DNA from: Cryptomeria japonica
Taxonomy: Eukaryota; Streptophyta; Pinopsida; Cupressales; Cupressaceae
Direction of reading: 5' to 3'
Assembly: GCF_030272615.1 (NCBI RefSeq)
Contig: NC_081405.1
Span: 151,944,113 to 152,008,112, forward strand
DNA: 64,000 bases
The notes under the pieces are model-generated. The model searched no databases, was not told the DNA's origin, and was given only the letters and a program-made list of their open reading frames with translations. The position numbers and the translations under genes were made by a program. Shown piece by piece: positions 57,660 through 64,000 of the stretch; positions within the stretch are counted from its first letter, which is position 1; each line of letters opens with the position of its first letter.

Positions 57660-58738
57660 GTATTGCTTAGCTGAATGACAAAAGACTCATTCTGGAGTTC
57701 AAAGGTGGAGTCTGCAGAATAATTGGAAAGAGTGGTGAACTTATTGCCACTGGTAAGCAGACCAGAGGAAACTTATTTTAGCTGAATGCCAAGATTAGTT
57801 AGTGCCTGATAGAGAAGTTTGATGATAGTTGGATATGGTATAAGAGACTTTGTCATATGAATTTTGATAATATTGTAAAGGCTAGTAAGATCAAGGCAGT
57901 AAGAGGATTGCCTTTGCTAAACAAACCGGAGAATGCTTTATGGAGAGAATGTCAACTTGGGAAGATGTCTTCCTCAACATTCAAAGGTAAGTCTTTTTCA
58001 GAAGAGAACTTACTTGATCTTGTGCACACCGATCTGTGTGGTCCAATGAAAACTAGAAGCATTCAGGGAGATCGGTATTTCATAATTCTTACCAATGAAT
58101 TCTCAAGAATGATGTGGGTCACATTCTTGAAAGACAAGTCTGAGGCGTTTGGAAAGTTCAAATCCTTTAGAGCATTGGTGGAGAAGGAGAGTGGTAGAAG
58201 AATAAAATGCCTAAGAACCGATCAGGGAGGTGAATTCACTTCTGATGAATTCAACAAGTACTGTGAAGACAACAACATCAAGAGGTAGTTGTCTTCCCAA
58301 AGGACACCACAACAGAATGGCATAGCAGAAAGGAATAACAGGACTATAGTTGAAGTGACCAAAACTATGTTGATCCAAGGAAAGGTTGCTCACACTTTTT
58401 GGAGAGAAGTGGTAAGCACTATAGTCTATACTATGAACAGGAGAACTCCTAATGTGAGTTATTTTAAAGTGTTTGGCAGTAAATGCTATATCAGGAGAGG
58501 TGAGCATCTAAGCAAATTTGATGCTAAATGTGATGAAGGAATATTGCTGGGATATTCCACTAAAAGTAAAGCTCTCAAATGCTACAACAACAGGACTCAG
58601 AAAATTGTTGAGAGTATCAATGTCAAGGTTGACGAATCCCCTAAGGAGCCTGAGGAAACCTGCAGCAAGCAAGCGAAAGATGAACTGAGTGTAGCCTTCT
58701 GGGAACTGGTTAAGAAGGAAACAAGTTGCAAACACTAG
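57648..58738 (+). pseudogene. Copia integrase of D
   Basis: HNLLSIA-stop-LNDKRLILEFKGG leads into GAG-pre-integrase (WYKRLCHMNFDNIVKASK, ECQLGKMS), then the integrase core with D (HTDLCGPMKTRS), D (RTDQGGEFTSDEFN) and E (QQNGIAERNNRTI). A stop at 58286-58288 separates NIKR from the next segment. After TMNRRT about 20 residues normally present are missing before VSYFKVFGSKCYI. It would insert the cDNA and make the 5-bp duplication. Confidence 0.9.
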
Positions 58739-59961
58739 AAAGACCTCAGTGTTCCTATACCGGTAGAAGCCGCAGTAGGTGAAGAAGAAGATGAAGTGGA
58801 AGAAGAAGAGGAAAAGAAAGCAGAACCAACTAGGGTCATTCTTATGTATGTGAAACTACATCATGATCCGAAGCAGATCATAGGAGACAAAGATGCAAGG
58901 ATACTCACAAGGAGAAAGGTGAAAGAAAACTCTTGCATGATTTCAGAATTTGAGCCTAAGACCACTAGAGAGGCACTTATCGATGAAGATTAGATAAAGG
59001 CAATGGAAGAGGAGCTGGACCTGATAGAAAATAATGCAACATGGTCCTTGGTACCCAGACTGGAACATAAGAATGTAATTGGTACCAAATAGGTATTCAG
59101 AAATAAGCTGAATGAAAAAGGCATAGTGGTAAGGAACAAGGCAAGACTTGTATGCAAGGGATATGCTTAGGAAGAGGGAGAAGACTATGGAGAAACCTTT
59201 GCCCTAGTGGCTAGACTGGAAGGTGTCTGAATGCTACTTGCATTTGCAACATTCAAGGGATTTAAGGTATACCAGATGGATGTGAAGTCTGCATTCTTGA
59301 ATGGAATCCTACAAGAAGAAGTGTATATTGAGCAACCAGATGGGTTTGCTTTGTCAGAAGATAGTAACATGGCGTGCAGATTACACAAGACCTTGTATGG
59401 ATTGAAATAAGCACCAAGGGCATGGTATGAATGGTTACACTCTCATCTTGTAAAGATAGGATTTCAAAGAACAAGTGAGGACAACAACATCTACCTAAAA
59501 TCTGAAGGTGATCAGATTCTGATTTGTGAAGTATTTGTAGACGATATAATCTTTGGAGTAGATGATGAAATGAGCCATGCATTCACAGATGAAATGAAGA
59601 AAGAGTTTGAGATGTCTCTGATTGGAAAGATAAAGTTCTTCATTGGTCTATAGATTCAGCAGATGAAGGAGGGTATCTTTATTACCTAGTCCAAGTATAT
59701 CAAAGAGGTATTGAAGACCTTTGGCATGGAGGAGAGCAAATTGGTTGGAACACCAATGGTGACCGACTACAAACTGACAAAGGAGGATGATACAACATTG
59801 GTGGATGAGAAGGAGTACCGGTTAATGATTGGTAAGCTACACTATGTGGTCCACAGCAGACCAGATATTGCTCATGCAGTGGGCATAGTAGCTCATTTTC
59901 AGAAGAGTCCAAGAGAATCCCACTTGGTAGCGGTAAAGAGGATTCTTAGATACCTAAAAGG
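58739..59961 (+). pseudogene. Copia reverse transcriptase of D
   Basis: Frame with at least six stops, mostly where relatives have Gln, Arg or Trp: NATWSLVPR, RNKARLVCKGYA, YQMDVKSAFLNGILQEEVYI, LHKTLYGLK-stop-APRAWYE, VFVDDIIFG (the catalytic Asp pair), FFIGL, and SRPDIAHAVGIVAHFQ. It is cut at RYLKG by solo LTR E; RNase H resumes at 61191. Confidence 0.92.
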
Positions 59962-61190
59962 TGTTAAGTCCTACTTGGAAGGCTAATGTACTGAGAGGGG
60001 AGGGGTGAATTAGTACTAAAAAACTTTTCTTGAACAACAATTTTGCTGATAAACACAACCTATGTATTGTTGATCTCAAAGATATAAAACACTGAAACAT
60101 AATCATAAAGATAACATGCATCAAAATATCACTCCATAACACAATTATTTTTGGTCACACAAAAACTCTTGCTTATAGAGAAAAACTGCGGTGGGGATGG
60201 CACCCACAACTTCACTACTGCAGTAATCAAGATTGCTCGGTTAGAGCTACATGTTTAGCCATTTCTGATAGCTTACCCTGTTAGGAGTATAAAGATATTT
60301 AGATCTACCTTGCTAAAGGATTTTACAAACACTTCTACAAAATGTTGTACTTGGTTAAAGGCTTTACAATTTATAGACTTTATTAGAGTCTTTTACCCTG
60401 TTAAAGGTTTCTATTACAACTTAATATTTCAATCAAAATCTTTACAAAAATATCTGCAACTTCACATTTGAAATGTTATAGCAGACTCTATGTGCTCAAT
60501 ATGAAATTACCTTGCTCATAACATTCCTCGGTAATTGATAAATCAACTCAGTAACCACTTCTGTATTCTCTGTTCCTTAAACTGTTCTCTGAAACCTTCT
60601 CGGTAACCTATGATTATCTCTGTCAATCTTATTCCTTCATGCTTGACTTAATCATTCCTTTGTCTCTCTGCTCTTGATTGACCTTACATGTCACCTTATA
60701 TTCATGTACTCAAATCATTCTATTTATATGGATCTCTGAGATGATGATCTGTTCATCCTTCGATCATACAAACATGTTTTATTGAATGAATAAACATAAA
60801 TGATTTCATTGGATATTCTTCCTCAAAATCATACAAAATCTTTAAATGCAATTTCCAATGTAGTAATAGTTTCATCTTCTTGAATTATGTAACACATTTC
60901 ACATGAGTGTCCAGGTTCATTGAATCTGGTAACACATTTTCACTCAGTTCAAATTAACTCGGTATACCTTCTTTGCTACTCGGTAAACATATAAACTTTA
61001 CTCAGTAGACATTCTGCATATATCTCGGTTCACAGCGCGGTGTGTATCAACTCGGTGACTTGTCTTTCTTCTGTAACCGACACCGGTGACCTTGGTATTT
61101 ATCGACTGGACTATTTGATAGTATTAACCGACTAGAGTATATAGAATGACTTTGGGCATAAAACTAATGACAACTTAGTAAATAGCAACA
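59962..61190 (-). repeat. Solo LTR E inside RNase H of D (1,229 bp)
   Basis: Plus-strand ends TGTTAAGTCC and ATAGCAACA; AAAGG on both sides (59957-59961 and 61191-61195). Removing it joins RYLKG to TIDYGLWYP in frame. It has ACTGAGAGGGG near the start, like C and C2, so its sense strand is minus. No ORF. Confidence 0.92.
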
Positions 61191-61719
61191 AAAGGGACAA
61201 TTGATTATGGATTGTGGTATCCATACAATGGTGACTTTGGTCTCAGTGTTTACTGATGCAAATTGGGAAGGTAATGTGGACGACCGAAAGAGCACAACCG
61301 GTGGAGCGTTCTTCCTTGGTGGAAGACTAGTCTCATGGATGAGAAAGAAGAAGAGTTGTGTTTCCCAGTCTATAGTTGAAGCAGAGTATGTGGCAGCATT
61401 TATGAACTGCACTCAGGCAATCTAGATGAAGCATGTATTGAATGGCTTCAAAGTGCCTATATCTGAACCGATGAGTATTTTCTGTGATAATACTAGTGCA
61501 ATCAATATTTCCAAAAATCCGGTATTGCATGCTAGGACAAAGCACATTGAGCTCAAGTATCATTTCTTGAGAGAAAAGGTTCAGAATAAAGAGGTTGTAT
61601 TAGAACATGTTTCTAGTAAGGAGCAGCTAGCAGACATATTCACTAAGCCCTTACCGAAGACTACATTTACCTATTTGAGAGGTGAATTAGGGGTTTTGCC
61701 CCTTCATGATGTAAATTAA
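61191..61719 (+). pseudogene. Copia RNase H of D, C-terminal part
   Basis: TIDYGLWYPYNG, then VFTDANWEGNVDDRKSTTGG, VSQSIVEAEYVAAFMNCTQA, FCDNTSAINISKNP, HIELKYHFLREKV and LADIFTKPLPKTTFTYLR; catalytic Asp/Glu positions are kept. One TAG at 61423-61425 replaces tryptophan. Removes RNA from the RNA-DNA hybrid. Confidence 0.93.
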
Positions 61720-62043
61720 AAATGTGTGCTCCACATCAGTCAGGTCCTACAGTGACAAATATTACAGGATTGATGTGTTGAAGGATGCTACTCCACAGGG
61801 GGAGCAACATAGTGGATCTTGGAAGCTTGTGCCTCCACTTTAGCATTGCTTTCAAAGGGGGAGAAGATATCTGATTATGTATGGGGGAGAAGATATCTGA
61901 TGATGAAGATATATGGCAAAATGCACATTGACCAGTCCAGACGGTGGTGGTTGTGATCTTTGAACTAGTATATGTTATTGAGCATGCTGCATATATTGAG
62001 CAATGATACACTGAGTATTGCCATCAATGCCAAAGGGGGAGAT
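61720..62043 (+). other. 3' untranslated part and polypurine tract of D
   Basis: Several GGGGGAG strings (61798, 61857, 61883) precede the tract itself, CCAAAGGGGGAGAT at 62030-62043. No gene. Confidence 0.85.
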
Positions 62044-63431
62044 TGTTGGCATATGATGAAGCGGTGACAATGTATGTTGTCATTGATGTCAATATATGCT
62101 CAAGCAGGTGAACCAGTATGCACCAATATGAAGATTGGAAGCGGTTATGGTCAACTAGGAAGGAGTGGACCGGTGTCGGGGTTCACTAAGTGTGACCACC
62201 GGTTGGTAGTCTATGTTCAGCTCTAGGGTTTCCGGTTTGGCTTATGCGGTGCAACTGATGGTGTTTTGTGAACAATAAGGATAAGGATCAAGATACCATG
62301 TCAGTTATGTGCATATGAAGGATTTCCTTGAGGATCTTGCGTGTGAAGATCGAATGCATTGAATGCCTACCTTGAGAATGTGCGATGTTCTGAGCGGTGT
62401 GTGAAGTGTGCGTGATGGGTTACTGATTTCCAGATGTGGTGAAGATTGGACGATGCAGAATGACTTGAGATCTGTTTTAGATCATTTCACTCTATGCAAA
62501 TGTTTGGACGGTCAATATTGGACCGCTTGTAATTGTAAACCTAAAATGTTTAGGGTTTAGGGTTTATGCTACCGACCTAATTGTTGTCTATAAGGTCGAT
62601 GATGTTTGTTATTGTTTGTGTTGGCAAATGTTGTGTTTGTGTCCGCATGTTGAGATACTTGCCAAACCATAATGTGGAAACTGTAGAGTGTGATTGCAGA
62701 GGAGAGGAGCTGAAAAGGATTTGCCTTAGCAAGTAGTGTTGTTATCATATCAGAGCTTTACCTGTTAAATTTTAACCATTTCAACAGAAGGAAAATCCCT
62801 TGACCAGGTAGCTTTAACAGGCTTGTTGCAAATCCTCTAACCAGGTGACTCAAGTTCATTTAGTTCTTTAAATCCTCTAGCGAGTTAACCTTTAACAGGG
62901 TTTATAGCCATCCCTTAACCAGGTGATCCCTAACAGGATCGATTCTTAACAAAACCTTATTGTAAAGTCTTTAACCGGAGTAGGCTCCTAATAGAGCAAA
63001 CTTCAAAAGAGTTCAAAACAAGCTTGTGGGTATTCATCCCCACCATGGTTTTTCCCATTTGGGTTTCCACGTGAAAAATCTGTGTGTTATGGGTTGTGAG
63101 TTTTCATGTGATGATTGAGTAGTTTTTTATTAAAGTTGAATATGCATGCAATGCTAAATGATTGTGGTATTATTGATGCAACTCATGCATGAATAAACTA
63201 GTAAAGTAGCTATCAAGATCTGAGATTTGTTAAAGTACTTTTGGTTAACCGGTTTAGATGTCTGAAGCATTTCTGTTTAACTGGTATTGCTATGGTTAAG
63301 TATAGTGGTATAGACAGTCGGTTATCTGTGTTAAGAGAGTGTCAAAATATTGAAGCAAGTTTTTGTCTGTACTGATTCATCCCCCCCTCTCAGTACCGAT
63401 TAGGATATTAGTTGTTGATCATTATTCATCA
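62044..63431 (+). repeat. 3' LTR of D (1,388 bp)
   Basis: Direct repeat of 54958-56347 with scattered transitions; ends TTATTCATCA before GTATA. Confidence 0.95.
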
Positions 63432-63755
63432 GTATAAATATAAAGTTACCACCTTTAAACCTTTTTCTACTACCAATGCACCTTTAGTAACCTTCCAAAT
63501 TTTATCTATAAATGTAACTACACAACCTTCATTTCCAAGTTGCCCTGTTGAAATCAAAATTTGACTCAATTTTGGAACATGCCTTACCTCTTGTAGCAGC
63601 CATTGATTTCCATTTTGTAATTTTAACTTTATTCTTTCGTTTCCAATAATTTGATGAGGTTCATTATTACCTAGATATACTTGTCCAAAATCTCCTTGGA
63701 CATAATCTATAAAATAATTTCTATGGGGTTGTTGTCCCATATTTGACATACCCAA
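63432..63755 (-). pseudogene. Copia protease-region fragment of A
   Basis: Minus-strand reading DYVQGDFGQVYLGNNEPHQI, then LQNGNQWLLQEVRHVPKLSQ and ILISTGQLGNEGCVVTF, the segment after the protease active site in Copia polyproteins. The catalytic DSG part is not visible upstream. Downstream the frame continues at 54957 once D is removed. Confidence 0.85.
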
Positions 63756-64000
63756 AATTTGAATTTCAAATTGGTCCCAATGTTGAATGAAGGCCCAAAT
63801 AGGTGTTTATGTGTAAGCAGTGAGCATGTGATCCAAGGTCATTGCCAGTCAGAATATGAAAAATGGATGAGTTTTGAAAATTACCAATAATTGAGGGAAA
63901 TCATTTTATAGACAGGTTCTAAGCATCATTTTGTGTCATGTGGCTAATTTTCACCTGAACCCAGTTTATAGTTTATCATATATTAAACTTTCAAATTTTG
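63756..64000. other. Unassigned edge sequence
   Basis: No gag or protease reading is recognisable on the minus strand beyond 63755, so A may be broken here. Nothing else seen. Confidence 0.4.

Larger units (their letters stand above)
54958..63431 (+). mobile_element. Complete Copia element D (8,474 bp with nested LTR E)
   Basis: LTRs 54958-56347 and 62044-63431; GTATA on both flanks (54953-54957 and 63432-63436). PBS follows the 5' LTR and CCAAAGGGGGAGAT precedes the 3' LTR. The interior encodes gag, protease, integrase, RT and RNase H in Copia order, all decayed. It is inserted in pol of A. Confidence 0.95.
41811..64000 (-). mobile_element. Copia element A, split by nested insertions, open on the right
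   Basis: On the minus strand the window holds a protease piece (63755-63432), GAG-pre-integrase, integrase, RT and RNase H (54957 to about 52096), a polypurine-like AAGTGGTAGAT and the 3' LTR start (52034). The LTR continues to 52011 and then 42461 leftward; its far end is uncertain (near 41811). B sits in the LTR and D in pol. The 5' LTR lies beyond 64000. Confidence 0.75.

Noticed and set aside
59982-59990. LTR E starting at TGTACTGAG (59987)
   Set aside because: The flanks GCTAA and AAAGG do not match, whereas starting at 59962 gives AAAGG on both sides and a clean frame.

Overview
The window is plant nuclear DNA made almost entirely of nested retrotransposons. There are no prokaryotic signals, no rRNA, tRNA or CRISPR, and no confident host gene. 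The very long LTRs, deep nesting, old and decayed copies, spliced hAT transposase and tRNA-iMet-primed Copia elements suggest a seed plant with a large repeat-rich genome. A gymnosperm such as a conifer is my best guess, but the sequence does not prove it.

Left half (1-35.4 kb). This is the right-hand side of a stack of insertions whose left halves must lie upstream of the window. From the inside out it reads: Ty3/gypsy element F (pol 3-2714, giant 3' LTR 3682-8394); a spliced hAT transposase (8395-10397); a second giant LTR (10765-14047); a pol-less Copia-type element, C2, on the minus strand (14048-20017); a Ty3/gypsy element, G (20018-34458, itself carrying two solo LTRs and a third, complete giant LTR at 25858-34193); and a LINE ORF2 (34459 onward). 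The giant LTR is the most unusual object. It is an 8.3-kb unit with TGTTG...CAACA ends and a perfect 5-bp target duplication (GAAGG). It carries a roughly 1,070-codon gene, a TATA box ahead of that gene, a separate conserved U3 promoter, and an array of 13 or 15 short hairpins spaced about 166 or 176 bp apart. The hairpin stem shows compensatory base changes between copies.

Middle (35.4-42 kb). Here are a LINE 3' tail, AT-rich DNA without a clear gene, one hypothetical minus-strand ORF, and a gypsy LTR with its primer site followed by a leader full of GCGCGACC motifs.

Right half (42-64 kb). A minus-strand Copia element, A, has been broken twice. Its LTR holds a solo LTR, B (target duplication ACGAT/ATGAT), which holds a complete pol-less Copia-type element, C (43399-51293, TATTT). 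Its pol holds a complete but decayed Copia element, D (54958-63431, GTATA), whose RNase H is split by a solo LTR, E (59962-61190, AAAGG).

C and C2 are related. Both encode a coiled-coil protein with several CCHC knuckles (ORF1) and a large second protein (ORF2) but no protease, integrase or reverse transcriptase. They share PBS and polypurine tract with D, which suggests they are moved by the enzymes of D-like elements. All coding regions are decayed, mostly by C-to-T or G-to-A stops and single-base frameshifts.
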